A stretch of DNA of 64,000 bases from Symsagittifera roscoffensis (GCF_963678635.1 NC_087067.1:56517964-56581963); one strand, 5' to 3'. Counted from the stretch's first letter, positions 1-11,913 are shown. The notes: generated by a model not told the origin, from the sequence alone. Program-made: numbers and translations.

Positions 1-664
1 TGCACCAAAGCCAAAAATGAGGGCAATCAGGCCCTACGCAACATCAAACGCGACCCATGCTCCTCCAGCCTCGTCCAAGCGTACCAGTCGGCCAGGAAGA
101 AACTGGACACCACAATCCAGTCTGAGAAGGCCAAGTGCTGGAGAAGTTTTGCAGCCGAGCTTCGCCCTTCCACTCCCTCCACTAAGGTGTGGAAGACGCT
201 CAGGGCCATGGACGGCAGGAGCAAGGCAGACGTGAAGAATCAGCCCATAGAAAACGACGCCGGAAAAATATTCACCACCGACATGGACAAAGCCAATGGG
301 ATGACAAAAGAGTACGCATCAGTCAGCCGCGCGAAAATCGACAGAGCCGACTCGAAGGCCGCCTACGAGGTGATGAGAAAATCCCTCCGCCTTCCAGTCG
401 ACGAGTCGCTGGACCTCAACGATGGCTTCTCGAACATGGAACTCACCTCAGCCCTCCAGAAGCTGAAGAAAGGGGGCTCGGAGTCTCGACCAGATTCACC
501 CGCTCATGTTGAAGAACATCGCAGACTCCGCCAAGCGCCGCCTTCACGGCCTCTTCAACCGCAGCTGGTTGGAGTCTCGTGTTCCGTCCGACTGGCGGAA
601 AGCAGTCATCATACCCATCATCAAGAAAAACAAACGCACTAATAAGATAAAGAGCTATAGACCG
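1..664 (+). pseudogene. Non-LTR retrotransposon ORF2, left half
   Basis: This GC-rich coding stretch is open from base 1 in frame 1, through about position 475, and continues after a frameshift near 477 to the end of the block. It reads as the linker and start of the reverse transcriptase of a Jockey/I-type LINE: a helical Lys/Arg-rich linker, then a segment with LDQIHPLMLKN and DWRKAVIIPIIKK followed by SYRP, the usual lead into RT. The 5' end lies outside the window. The reading stops abruptly at 664 where element A is inserted, and it resumes in phase at 37424 with VALLSVVSN. The junction restores one continuous RT, which proves the two halves were one gene. G+C is far above the surrounding LTR elements. 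Confidence 0.85.
661..664. repeat. Target site duplication ACCG, left copy (element A)
   Basis: ACCG directly precedes the left LTR and is repeated at 37420-37423 directly after the right LTR. Removing element A and one ACCG copy restores the LINE reading frame exactly, so the duplication is not a chance match. Confidence 0.95.
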
Positions 665-1011
665 TGGAACCTGATCTAAACTACATTTTATGATTGGATA
701 AATTAGAAATTTTACCACTGTAAAGTATTTAATATTAACCAATCATGATCCATCTAACTAACAACCCACTTATTTGTAAGTGCTGGTATTACTTGTAATT
801 TCAGCACCAGAGAGATTTGAATTTAACTTAGAAATTAGTTGACTCTCCAAGAAGACTTCAGCAGCCGCAATAAACCAGTATACCCTAGATCTATTGAGCC
901 TAGCAGAGACTAGTTAAACACCCTGAGACTAGATAGTATAAGAGTAAGATTAGGATCGGTATTAGACTAAGAAGTTGCACGAATCTATCCGGCCGAAAAT
1001 AAGATAACTCA
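665..1011 (+). repeat. 5' LTR of copy A (internally deleted)
   Basis: It starts TGGAACCTGATC and ends ATAACTCA. Compared with its partner (37010-37419) it lacks about 60 bp near the inner end, between AAGATA and ACTCA, with an ATA microhomology at the joint. It holds an AATAAA polyadenylation signal at 869-874 and an almost perfect inverted repeat around 780-807 (GTGCTG...CAGCAC). The lost part includes the terminal inverted repeat ATGAGTTAT...ATAACTCAT seen in copy B. Confidence 0.95.
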
Positions 1012-1013
1012 TC

Positions 1014-1025
1014 TGGTGCGACCAT
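1014..1025 (+). other. Primer binding site, copy A
   Basis: TGGTGCGACCAT lies 2 nt after the LTR end, the expected place for tRNA priming, and starts with TGG to pair with a tRNA CCA tail. The same 12 bases occur in copies B and C. The tRNA was not identified. The next bases, to about 1045, are also unusually conserved and may extend the complementarity. Confidence 0.8.
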
Positions 1026-1098
1026 AAGTCTCGAACAAGACCTTAATAGCTTAGAATTAACCAAAAATAGATTAGAAATTAGACAAAACATTTTTAAA

Positions 1099-1332
1099 AT
1101 GTTACACGACAATAATTGAATCGAAATGTCTCTACGACTCAATAGATCAAAGCCAATATTCCGAACGATAAGAGAACTACCCGGAATTGGAAGAAGACCT
1201 CGAACCAGAGACGACATACGACAAAATAGAAACTTACCAAATAGTTATATGATAGTACGGCAAAAGCCAACACAAACTTTTATATTTAGAATCTTATTAG
1301 CAATGAATTTAGATTTTCATTTGCAAACTTAA
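1099..1332 (+). pseudogene. orfA, small basic leader protein, copy A
   Basis: This 77-codon frame matches orfA of copies B and C almost throughout, including FRTIRELPG, RTRDDIR and the C-terminus AMNLDFHLQT. In this copy the seventh codon is TGA (1117-1119), so translation would have to start at the in-frame ATG at 1126, giving 68 aa. The protein is Arg-rich with no recognisable domain. It precedes the candidate splice donor at 2064, so it would be present on both unspliced and spliced RNAs. Its function is unknown. Confidence 0.6.
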
Positions 1333-1334
1333 AT

Positions 1335-2261
1335 CTTGAAGTCAATCTTCATGATCATTTCAGGCGCTAAACAAAATATTAATATACAATAACGATTGAT
1401 AAAAAGATCTCAGATCGTTTTTCTAAAATTCTGCAGTATTATATAAAATATATTTGGAAAATATTTATTGAAAATCAAAATAAAAATTAGTAGCATGACA
1501 ATAAACTGTTAGTAATCATAAATCACCCAATTGTCTCAGCTTCATCACCTAAAACATAACAGCAATCATAAACTCACTAATATCATTAAAAAACTAAATC
1601 TTTTCCTTAAATAAATTTAAACCATTTTAAACTTAAATTCACTTAATTTTCAAATCAGATCATCAAGGCTTATCCTTGGATCTTAATTCATTTTCTATTC
1701 AGTTAAAATTTAAACTTGATCATCAAGGCCTATCCTTGGATCAAATAGAACAATTTTGTTCTCCCCCACCCACTTAGCTAGTGTCTAACGACCTCAAACG
1801 TCGATTCACTATCCAACCCTTTCAAAAAACCCAAGACTAATAGAAATTGTTCAACAAAACTAACCATTCAAATTAGGATAAACAGTGAAAAACTTCGGTT
1901 ATTCATCCTTCACTTGAACCCTCCTCTTATCAAGACCCAGGATAAATCATAGACTTAGTAAGTTTAAAATAGTACCTAACGAACTACTCGCGTTCTAATT
2001 ATACCTGAACCTTGTGGATCGATTTACTATTCTCCAACCCTTGAACACAATCACTACCCCTAAGTAAGATTAAGTAAGTTAACACCTTAGCTTATACTAG
2101 CCACGAGAAAGTAAAAATCATTCTTCGGAATAGATATACTTTTCTCTCCAACCCTGAACAAATAGACCCAGGTTAAGCTAACCAAAAAATCGTAAGGACT
2201 AACAATTTAAGAAAATAGAAATCATCTAACAACTTTTTGCATCCGTCATCCTAAACCTTAT
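1335..2261 (+). promoter_or_regulatory. Structured leader of copy A
   Basis: No long reading frame is present. Two near-identical 25-base motifs (1658-1682, 1718-1742) with the core ATCAAGG-CTTAT-CCTTGGAT can fold as short hairpins. Further on, three loosely similar modules end in CTATCCAACCCTT, ATTCTCCAACCCTT and TTCTCTCCAACCCT (about 1800, 2030, 2145). The tandem GTAAG sites at 2064 and 2074 are candidate splice donors. All of this is preserved in copies B and C, so packaging, translation or splicing control is likely, but this is inference. Confidence 0.6.
2060..2080 (+). promoter_or_regulatory. Candidate major splice donor pair, copy A
   Basis: CTAAGTAAGATTAAGTAAGT offers donors with GT at 2064 and 2074. 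The string is unchanged in B (minus strand, GT at 32808-32809 and 32818-32819) and C (61622-61623 and 61632-61633), although flanking leader sequence varies. It lies between orfA and orfB, as expected for a donor producing subgenomic env mRNA. Confidence 0.45.
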
Positions 2262-2727
2262 GTCATTTAAAAATCTAGGAAACAAATAAACAATCGTTTT
2301 GCACAACTGTGAAATTGATAACAAAAAATACGACCTTGTAATCACACCCCACACACAAACAGTTGGATATATTAGAACAAAACGACAAACACTAAAAAGA
2401 AAAATAATAACTAAACAAAGACAAATAACACGAAAAAGATTTTCCAAAAATAGAAACGCATTTTCAGAATCAGAAGCCAGCAATTTAGACGAACTCTATA
2501 AATTAAAAGAATCTATAGATAAAAATTGCCCCATTCACGATCAATTATATTTTTCCGACTCAGAAACAACATCGAATTCATCAAAAAGAGGAAAAAGAAG
2601 AATAAAAAAGCAATATAAACACAAACCAGTACATTTATACAATTGGAATCAACCAATTAGACACATTGATAATTACATATTAACAGTCATCAAACGAAAA
2701 AATGAGCTCAACACACACCCCAGGTGA
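2262..2727 (+). pseudogene. orfB, basic accessory protein, copy A
   Basis: This is homologous to the intact 155-aa orfB of copy B. Codon 10 here is TAA where B has CAA, so the full frame from the ATG at 2262 is broken. The rest is open from 2299. It is very rich in Lys/Arg (TKRQTLKRKIITKQRQITRK), has an acidic serine patch (FSDSETTSN), then a second basic block and HLYNWNQPIRH. That composition suggests a nucleic-acid-binding or nuclear protein. The 3' end overlaps gag by 26 nt in another frame (gag ATG at 2702). No database family was recognised. Confidence 0.65.
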
Positions 2728-4429
2728 AGAAAGTCCAGATGATGATGATATCTTCCCCTTTATCGTAGATGCACCCACTGATAGAGGACAACATACACTT
2801 TGCAAGAATTTACTACTAAATTTATTTGAACCCGGAATCAGCCCATGTACAGCAGAGTTCCCCGATGTAAAGATCAAAAGACAAATTATTGATCACTATC
2901 TGAAAGATATATGTAATTTGACACAACACTACGGAATCTACACCATAGAATTAACCTCACCAAACCCGAATCACCGCAAATATGTAATTCAAACAGACGA
3001 CCTTGATTTAGAATTTTCAAAAGTATTCTCAGAATATATAAAAAGCATACAATATCATAACTTACAAAGAGCAAACTCCATATTTACTAATGAAGTTTTT
3101 GCCATAATATATAGTTATATCTCAATATTAGAAAACGAAATACCAATCTCAAATGTCTCACCGACAGAGACATCCAAACATATAAGGGTACGACATGAAA
3201 TCACACTACTTTCATCTTTCCTAAATATAATTCAAGAAAATTTCACTAAAGATGATGTTTCACAACATACAAAACATGACTTACAAAAAATCTTGGCATG
3301 GTTTATAATAGATTATTTCACACATAATCTAGATTTAATTTCGCAAGCAAGAAAAAATTTTAGACCTCAAAATTCAAACGATGATACCGCCATCACAGAA
3401 CAGTCAGACTACGTTTGGGACCCCGAATGGTCTCATTATGCATTTATAAATATCCCACAATCAATTGCAAGCCAAGCAATAAGTACAATATCTTATATAA
3501 GAGATTATGTAAGAGTAGTACCATTAACCATTGACGCAACACCATTAAACTACAATACATTTTTACCTGATACTCGAAATAACAGTTTAAATTCGACCGT
3601 CATACACAATGAAAACCTTAATGGAACAAGAAATCTCACTCAACAAGATATTCAGACACCATCACACTTCATAAATAAAGAAATTGTACAAACAACAACA
3701 ACTACACAACAAAGTATTTCACCAATACGTCCAAATTTAACAACACCAAGAAATACAAACACTTCGCTAGCACAGGTAACCTTACAATCAACCGTTAAAC
3801 CTTCGTTTGCTCCAAAATATTCACAAATGGATTACCAAACATATAGACCCATGGAACTATCGTCAAAAACACGCAGAACATTCACAAGAAACAATTTTGC
3901 AGAACATAATTATAATTATACACATTCATCAAAAACAAACTATCCTCCACGAAATAATAATTATAATCAAATCAAATCTCGATATTGGAATAATCCAATG
4001 GCAACAACCAATTCAGTAAATTTTCAAGTTAATCCACATCCTCCACAGGATTATAGTGAAAATTACCCATTCTTTCAACAGAATAAAAATAAAAAACAAG
4101 CACCTCATCAAACGGATTACCTATCCTCTGATGATGATCATTTACAACCAGATATATTTGCACCATATACCCAAGAATATCACGGACAAGGAATGCAGAA
4201 ACCATATGCACATCATAGAAATTTTTCTCCACACCAGATAGATACACAAAATCAACAACCAATACAAATGCAAAACCCAATTAATACACAATCTTTTCAA
4301 CCAATTCAGCCACAAAACCCAATGATTACACACTCATATCAACCAACACAAATGCAAAATGAAATACCACTTCCATATTATCTTCAACAACACGAAATAA
4401 CAAAAAATCAACTTTCTAATTTTTCATAA
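2702..4429 (+). pseudogene. gag: Gag N-terminal region, copy A
   Basis: This 575-codon frame opens gag. It begins MSSTHTPGEESPDDDD, with an acidic serine-rich start, then a mostly helical segment of about 250 residues (HYLKDICNLTQHYG, KILAWFIIDYFTHN), then a long Asn/Gln/Pro/Thr-rich stretch. It ends at TAA (4427-4429), where copies B and C have CAA (Gln) and read straight on into the capsid region. The stop is therefore a C-to-T nonsense mutation rather than a natural end. The ~600-residue extension ahead of a Ty3-type capsid is unusual. A matrix-like role is inferred from position only. Confidence 0.7.
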
Positions 4430-6373
4430 ATGCCAAATGCAGCAGAATCATTACAAATGACAATGAATCCATACCTTATGGGTGGATCATCAATAACATC
4501 AAACAAACCATTAATGGTATTCACAGGAACAGACCCTGAATATTCTGTAGAAGATTATTTAAATGCAGTAACAGCAAATTTAATTTTAAATATAGGACCT
4601 GAACCAATTAATACGCCACTACATCAAAACTGGATACATCGACGCACAGCGTTGATACAAACAACCCTAGACGGCGCAGCCCAAAAATGGTTTTCAGTAT
4701 TGCCTATAGAAATAAAATCAAATTGGAAGAGATTTACACAAGAATTTTCAAAAATGTTTGACTCCGAAAGAAACAAACAACAACAAAGAGTTTTATGTAA
4801 TGAAATTCGCAGATTACCAAATGAAACCATCAAACAATTAGCAGTACGTATCAAAACACTAGTTCGAAAAGCATATTCATTAAATACACACGATTATAAA
4901 AACACAAAAATGACAGAAATCTTAATGATGACCTTAACACCTCAATTAAGGAAAATAGCAATAAAAAAGAGAGCATCCCATCCCTCCTCAATTCGAGAGC
5001 CCGATTTAGATTTTCGAAAACTAGTAGACAAGCTAGAGCAAGCAGAAATAACAATGAAACTTGAAGAAACAGAAAATCTGAAATTACAATATGTTAATCG
5101 AATTGAAACAAATACCACAAATATCAATAATATACAGAATTCAGATACAGACCTCGTTGAAAAAATCACTGAAATACTCAATATTTATGAAAAACACCCA
5201 AACTTTAAAGGCAAACCATCTTTCAAAAAATGGTGTAATTATTGCCGACGATACGGACATAGTACTTCCGAATGTAGACAAAAACAACAGGACAATCAAA
5301 ACAAACCTCAAAAATATAGAGAACCAAATAAATCATTCTATCAATACATGAAGAAAGATCAAAATCTACCAAACAAAAATGTATACAGCAACAACAGTTC
5401 AGGAAAACCACTTCCGAACAATACCAATTACACGAGAAATCAATCACCATATAACTCAAGTTATAGAGGAAGATCACCAGAACGAAGAAATACACAAAAT
5501 TCGTCACAAAATCATTACAATAGACCAAATAGTCGGAATAACTACTCCAGATCAAATTCAAATACAACACAATTTGTTTCTAGATCTAATTCCCAATCAA
5601 GAAATAATTACTATCCAAACAATCAATCACGAAACTCATCGTACAATAGAAATAGAAACTATTCCAATAATCGGAATAGAAGTTATTCAAACAATCGAAA
5701 CCAGAATTATTACCCGAACAATCGATCAAGGAATAACTCATATAATAGATCAAACTACAACAGACCAAACAATAATTATCAAAACAGATCACGAAATAGT
5801 TCACAAAATCGACATTCAAGTTATAATAATCGTTATAGAAATTATTCCCAATCACCACACAGGAATAATACCCATTATAATAATTCTAACAATCGCCACA
5901 GAAGTAGTACACCCAAACATCAAAGAAATATTAATCAAGTACAATCAAACCCAGAAACGACATCAGACCCCCCAGGTATTGATGACACAGGAAATAATGA
6001 ACTACAACTGAATCAAATAAACTGTGAATCATCAGATTCAGAAAGTGATACAGAAAACACTATCTCCATCAATATGATAGCAGTCGAAAACGACTATGAA
6101 CCTATCATATATGAACAACCATTTTCATCACATATATACGAAAATCAATTAGAACTCCTTCACAATTATTATATTGAACCCATCCATTCTACACAAACGG
6201 CACAAGAAACTAACGAAATTAAAACTAGAAACCAATCCAATGAAAAAGACAAAACAAAATGCTTGAAAACAAATCACATCTATCAAAATATACAAAAAGA
6301 ACAACCCAAAGAAAAAATTTGGACCATACCATTTCTTTTAGAGAACCACCAGATCTTGAAATTGATTTTTTAA
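4430..6373 (+). pseudogene. gag: Gag capsid and nucleocapsid region, copy A
   Basis: The frame continues gag after the mutant stop. Around 4650-4930 it has the retrotransposon Gag capsid signature (AQKWFSVLP, WKRFTQEFSKMF, RRLPNETIKQLAVR). A zinc knuckle CNYCRRYGHSTSEC (C-x2-C-x4-H-x4-C) follows at about 5233-5274. After this comes a 200-residue low-complexity tail of Asn, Arg, Ser and Tyr with RGRSPERR, typical of RNA binding. The frame runs on to HQILKLIF and a stop at 6373. It overlaps the protease frame by about 30 nt in the -1 frame, apparently after a roughly 22-nt deletion relative to copy B near 6340. Confidence 0.85.
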
Positions 6374-7407
6374 TTGATTCAGGAGCAGAATCAAACATAA
6401 TAAACATTCCCACATGGAATGAGATAAAATCACTTTACCCAAAGCTAACGCCCCTTGAAACATCCAGTAAACTAGCAACAGCACAAGGATCAACATTAGT
6501 AAACTATGGAAAAATTCAATTATTTCTTCTCCCCACAAGAACAATAGAACAAAATAAAATTTTAAATAAACCATTTAAACAAATATTCCATATCACTGAT
6601 ATTAAACACAATATCATTGGAATACCATTTATCTCTAAATATATACCAACAATCAACATTTTGAATAGTAAAATACTAATCAAAGATAAATACACAAAAA
6701 CAAAAGATACATCCCTAACATTTTTTCAAAGATTAAATAAACAACCACTATTCTTTTCAAAATTTTACCCGATATATAATCAACAAAGAAAACACCTGAA
6801 ACCACTATCAGGAAACATATATAATTTTTCAATAAAACAAGTTCAACAATATGATAAAAACAAACAACAACTCTATATGTCAGATTTTGAATTCAAACCT
6901 ATCCATAAGTTTTTCAAAATCACAATTTCATCCATAAAATATTTGAAAAACTCGAATTCAGATATTATTTCTCTACATGTATACAACAATACACCCTATC
7001 AATTAACACTACCTTTAGGACTTTTAGGCTATTGCGAAACCAACGCTACGATATCACTAGTACACGAAAAAGCATACCGCGTAAATAATATACTCCAATT
7101 ATTAGATATTTGTCAATCCACAATTCTTAATGAAGAATTATCCATAAATAATATAATAAGTAATGAAAAAAAAAATACAGACTATTTCACAAAAACTCCA
7201 TATTTCAAACCTACATTTAACATAAGTAACTACACAGAATCTCAACAGAAGTTTTTAACAATGTTTAACTTTCAACATTCACAAATAACACAAGACGAAT
7301 TTGATAAATTAGCCAAACAGCTAATAAAATATTCATCAGTCTATGCAACATCTAAATATCTAAATTTGATGTTGGCAAAATCAGTTCATCACTACATCTC
7401 CCATTAA
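6340..7407 (+). pseudogene. pol: Aspartic protease region of pol, copy A
   Basis: This frame begins PPDLEIDFLIDSGAESN, carrying the retropepsin active-site triplet DSG, with a later flap-like hydrophobic stretch (NIIGIPFISKY). A long linker unique to the family leads to the reverse transcriptase. The frame is lost near 7355, where an 8-nt direct duplication (ATCTAAAT) replaces the in-frame sequence seen in copy B. The stop at 7407 is an artefact of that insertion. Confidence 0.8.
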
Positions 7408-8435
7408 AACCTGACGCAGTTTTCAAAAAACAAAGAACAAGTAAAGTACCAATTCATTTACACGATAAAGTGAACAGATTACTTGATATTTTAGAACAAT
7501 ACAATATAATCTCACCGGTAAACAAAGAAGAACAACCAAAAGGTAACACATTTATCAACCCTGTTATCATCCTAGCAAAAGGAGAATCATTAAAAATAGT
7601 TCTAGACGCTAGATATCTTAATTCACTAATAGACGAATCAAAATGCAATTGGCCTATTGAACCAATACAAGTTATTTTAACAAAAATAAACGGAAAATAC
7701 TTTACAACCGCAGATATGAATAGTGCATATAATCAAATGCCACTAGATGAACAATCGCGACGTTTAACACAATTTGTTATTGGAAATCAGCAATATGAAT
7801 TCAACCGCCTATTCTATGGAATATCCATAGGACCAGCAGCATTTTCAGCTTTTATGAGCAAAATTTGTAGACCACTAATACTCAAGAAAAACGCAATCAC
7901 TTATCTAGACGATGTTTTTATGCAATCACAGACAAAAGAAGAAATGTTTAAAGTTTTAGAACATTATCACAAAATACTTCAGAACCAAAATCTGAAGGCC
8001 GCCCCCGATAAATCACACTTCTTTTTAACACGAGTTAAATTCTTAGGACATAATATAGAAAGAAAAACAATCACTCCATTAAAATCACGCATTGATGCTA
8101 TTCAAAAACTCCAACCACCAACAAACAAAAAGAAAATCCAAGAATTCCTTGGAATGTTAAATTTTTTAAGTAAATATGTCTATAAAATGCAATTATACCT
8201 AAGACCATTTTATAATATACTTAGACAACAAAATAATTTTGAATGGAACACAGAACATCAAGCACGATTTGAAGAAATTAACAAACTCCTAACTGAACAA
8301 ATTTCGAATACAATTCCAGATCCAAATCAACCATTCTATGCAATGTGCGATGCTTCGAATTTTGGCATCGGCGCAGCATTATTACAATCACACAATGGCA
8401 CAAACAAAATGAATCTTATATCAGCAAATTCTTGA
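7408..8435 (+). pseudogene. pol: Reverse transcriptase region of pol, copy A
   Basis: This is a Ty3-type RT with recognisable motifs: INPVIILAKGESLKIVLDAR, the catalytic ADMNSAYNQM, FNRLFYGISIGPAAF and the YLDD box (about 7902-7913), then FLGHNIERK and FLGMLNFLSKY in the thumb/connection. The frame is open from 7470. It stops at TGA 8433-8435 inside LISANS-R-LFTQAEL, where copy B has CGA. This is a CpG-type C-to-T nonsense change. The downstream RNase H continues in the same frame. Confidence 0.9.
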
Positions 8436-10910
8436 TTATTCACTCAAGCAGAGCTACGACTCTCAACTCTAATGAGAGAGTGTACAGTTATAATATATAC
8501 ACTAACAGAATATGAATTTCTGATACTTGGATCAATACATCCAACAGTTCTTTTCACAGATCACAAACCAATCATTTTTCTCTTTACACAAAAATCTAAT
8601 CCCAATCACCGATTTTATAGATTTCAACTAATTGTAATGAAATTCCCAAACTTACATATAGTTTGGACAGCAGGAAAAAATCTTGCATTACCAGACACAT
8701 TAAGTCGAAATACACCACCTGAATTACTTACACGTAAAACTACAGTTGAAATACCTAAAAATATAAAATTCTACCTTGCAGAAAACGAAACATCACCCCG
8801 ACTAGAATGCAAATATGCAGTAAAAACTGACGTTGAACAATCACAGATAAACAATCTACAACACTTCCCACTCTATTTAGATTGCCAAAATAATCACTAC
8901 GAAGTTGATCTACTTGGAACATCAACTTTCAAACCAATTCCATACTCACAATGGATAAAAAATAACACCCAACAAAAAAGAGTAAAACAACACTCGCATA
9001 AAAAAGACCTTTTTCCATTAATTGAAAAAGAAAATCTAACTGATAAAATAAATTTATCAGGACCACAAACAAACGATTCAAAATACACAATAAATCAAGT
9101 ATTTGACCTCCATGACCCGCTTGATACAATTCCTTTATCTAAATTGGAAATAGAAAACATTTTTCTCCTCCCAACAGATAAAATTACAATTAATACTTTG
9201 AAGCAATATCAAAATCTTGACCCAGTAATTAGACAACTAAAATCATGGCACAAATATAAAACTAAACCCGTCAAGGCAGATACAACTATTTTAGGAATTA
9301 AAACACTCCTCCGATATTTTCGAAAATTCAACAATACAACAATTAATGAAAACACAGACCTTCTAGAAAACAAATTAAATGAATCTACAGTTCCCTGTCT
9401 CCCTCTAAGTATGATTCTTATAGCTTTTAATATTTCGCATACACAAAACATTAAAGGACACTCTGGATCAGAAAAAACATATTCAAATTTCATACAAAAC
9501 TTTTATTTTCCAAATGCACCAATTTGGATAAAAGTACTATGCAATGATTGTATAGTATGTCAGCTAAATAAACCTTATCCAAATCAAAAACAAATAGCAC
9601 AAAAACAAGATTTTAAAGGACAAAGTTTGTACTTTAACCACCGTATTTCATTTGATACAAAAGGACCAATTTCACCCTCATCCGAAGGAAATTCCTACAT
9701 TATGGTAATTGTTGACGCGTTTACACATTATGTAGCACTTAACCCAGTACCACATTGTAACGCTTATTATGCTTACACAACATTATATGAACACTGGATA
9801 GCCAAATTCGGACTACCAGAAATTCTAGTTACAGATAACGGTACAGAATTCATAAATAATGAAATTATCACACTATGTCATCTATATAACATCAAACACA
9901 AACCACGTACATCCCACGCACCTTGGACAAACGGCTTAGTCGAAGGTATGAACCGTTCACTACAAGAATATCTTAGATGTATCATCAATGGAAATGATAC
10001 AAGATATACCGAATGGTCAGCAGATGTAAAACTATTTCCCTTAGCATATAATTCACAAATCACGACAACTCTAGGAATGTCACCATATGAAATGGTTTTT
10101 AATCAAAAGCCACGCAAACCGATTATGTTTACAGCAAATTCTCATAAAAATGCACAAAGTCATTGTCAACCGAATAAAGACTCAATTTGTTATAACCTAC
10201 CTTTACACACACACGATGAAGATCATTTTCATCACCCACAAATTCTTAAATTAGCCTCCGGTACACACACCGAATGGATTTTAAATAGAGATAAAAAACA
10301 TAATGAAATTTACCAAAAAGTAACAAAAAAGTTGTTACAAAGACAAAACATTAATGAACAAATAAATTCACGCTTCACACCAGCCTCCGATTTAAAAATT
10401 GGAACATTTGTTTTAATACCCAATTTTAACACTCAAAAAGGAATCTCTAAAAAATTACAACCCCTTCGTAAAGGACCATACCAAATAATTGCCAAACCCA
10501 CAGATGTCACATATAAAATTACCGACTCAGACAAAAAAGAAATTGTCCAACACCGAAACAACCTATTACCTTATTACCCAAAAGAGTACGCACTACGCGA
10601 ACTAACTCAATTATATTCTTTCACAGGTTTAAAAGTTATTCAAAATAACCCACACACAGAAAATGAAACAAAGGAACAACATGACGTTCATCTCGAAAAC
10701 CAAAATAAAAAATCAACCACAACAAAAAAACTAGATCAAAAAGAAAGAAAAAATAGAAAATTGACAGAAAAAATAATACCTCAAGAACAAATCGACAAAT
10801 CAGAACATAGAGAGTCATCACGACTTAGAAATCAACCACGTAAAAACTATAAAACATTCATTCCACAATCTAAAATCTTAAAGAAAGTCGAATTTCAACA
10901 ACAGCTTTAA
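8436..10910 (+). pseudogene. pol: RNase H and integrase region of pol, copy A
   Basis: The frame carries RNase H (AELRLSTLMREC, the FTDHKP acidic motif) and a zinc-binding HHCC domain (GHSGSE to CNDCIVCQLNK). The DDE integrase core follows: Asp in SFDTKG, Asp in VTDNGTEF and Glu in GLVEG, with 35 residues between the last two. A GPY module (LRKGPYQII) and a Lys/Asn-rich tail end the protein at KVEFQQQL. All catalytic acids are present. The segment lies in phase with the RT upstream and is separated only by the TGA at 8433. It would perform RNA removal during reverse transcription and strand transfer into host DNA. Confidence 0.9.
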
Positions 10911-11728
10911 GTTTAGATTTAATAATTTTTGCACCTCTGAAATATTTTGAACTTTCATTTTTTCAAAATAACATGCTGACAAACACGCAACGATTCTAGT
11001 TCATAATTAGCCAATAGGATTCATCCAATCCGTCACCTTCTCTAACTCTAACACAGATCAACTAGACGAACGATATTAAACTCTAGGCATATCTATAACT
11101 ATAACTTTGCGACCTCCAGGTCAAAAATAAGCAAACCACTCCAACTTGACAACTAAAATAAACATCACCATAATATCATGACCCTCCCTTATCTAATAAA
11201 CCAAAGATCAACAATATTTCCCCAACCTAGACCTCAAATACCCCCCAAACAAATATGTAAATTAGCCTAAAGTAAAAGAACGACCATTTTAATTAGCCTA
11301 AAGTATAAAAATCTCAAAAATACCCAGATCAGATCATTTGACAAATGAAAATAAAGACAAAGAAGACCTCCCGATCACCATAAAATTTGCCCCCAACAAT
11401 TTTTCACAAAACTCGACCCACTTGTCAAAAAACCAATAAATAACTCGACCACACTTGAAAATTGCCTCAAACAACAAAAAATATTCGATCGAGAAGCCAT
11501 TTCTTAAATGCTCTTCTCTCGACCAGTTACCATAATTCTAAACATTTTCGCAAACTTTTTCACAATATTTAAACCTCTCATCATATTTCTTTTTGATATC
11601 TTTAAATCTTTTCTAATAATCTTAATCATTTTTTGTAATATTTTTTAAATTTTCTATTCCATATCTGAACTATACCTCCAGCTTTCAAAAGCTATTGATT
11701 ATATCCACAGGTACGATTCACAAAACTT
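10911..11728 (+). promoter_or_regulatory. Spacer between pol and the membrane peptide, copy A
   Basis: This 0.8-kb stretch is noncoding. It has a direct repeat AATTAGCCTAAAGT at 11260-11273 and 11291-11304, also seen in copy B. From about 11540 it is a pyrimidine-rich tract leading to CCACAG|GT (AG at 11709-11710), a strong candidate splice acceptor that is conserved in B (23135-23136) and C (51932-51933) just before the membrane-peptide start. Confidence 0.5.
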
Positions 11729-11913
11729 TTCTAACCGTTTTTAGTAGAACAGATTTTTTTTTACTATTTGTAATTTTTATAACATTTCTATCATCCCTCA
11801 TCTTGACAATATGCAAATGTATAAAGAAAGCAATTATCACATTCGCCCTAGCAACAACCCTCCTAATACTTTTTCTAGAAGAATACTACAATAAACATAA
11901 ATTTTTCCACTAA
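11729..11913 (+). pseudogene. Small double-membrane-span peptide, copy A
   Basis: This copy matches the 62-aa membrane peptide of B and C from FSRTD to the C-terminus. A small deletion removes the normal ATG and its next codons (ATGATACGAA). Two hydrophobic spans are visible: LLFVIFITFLSSLILTI and IITFALATTLLILFLEE, joined by a Cys-Lys-rich turn (CKCIKK). The layout resembles a viroporin-like hairpin. Function is inferred from topology only. Confidence 0.55.
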
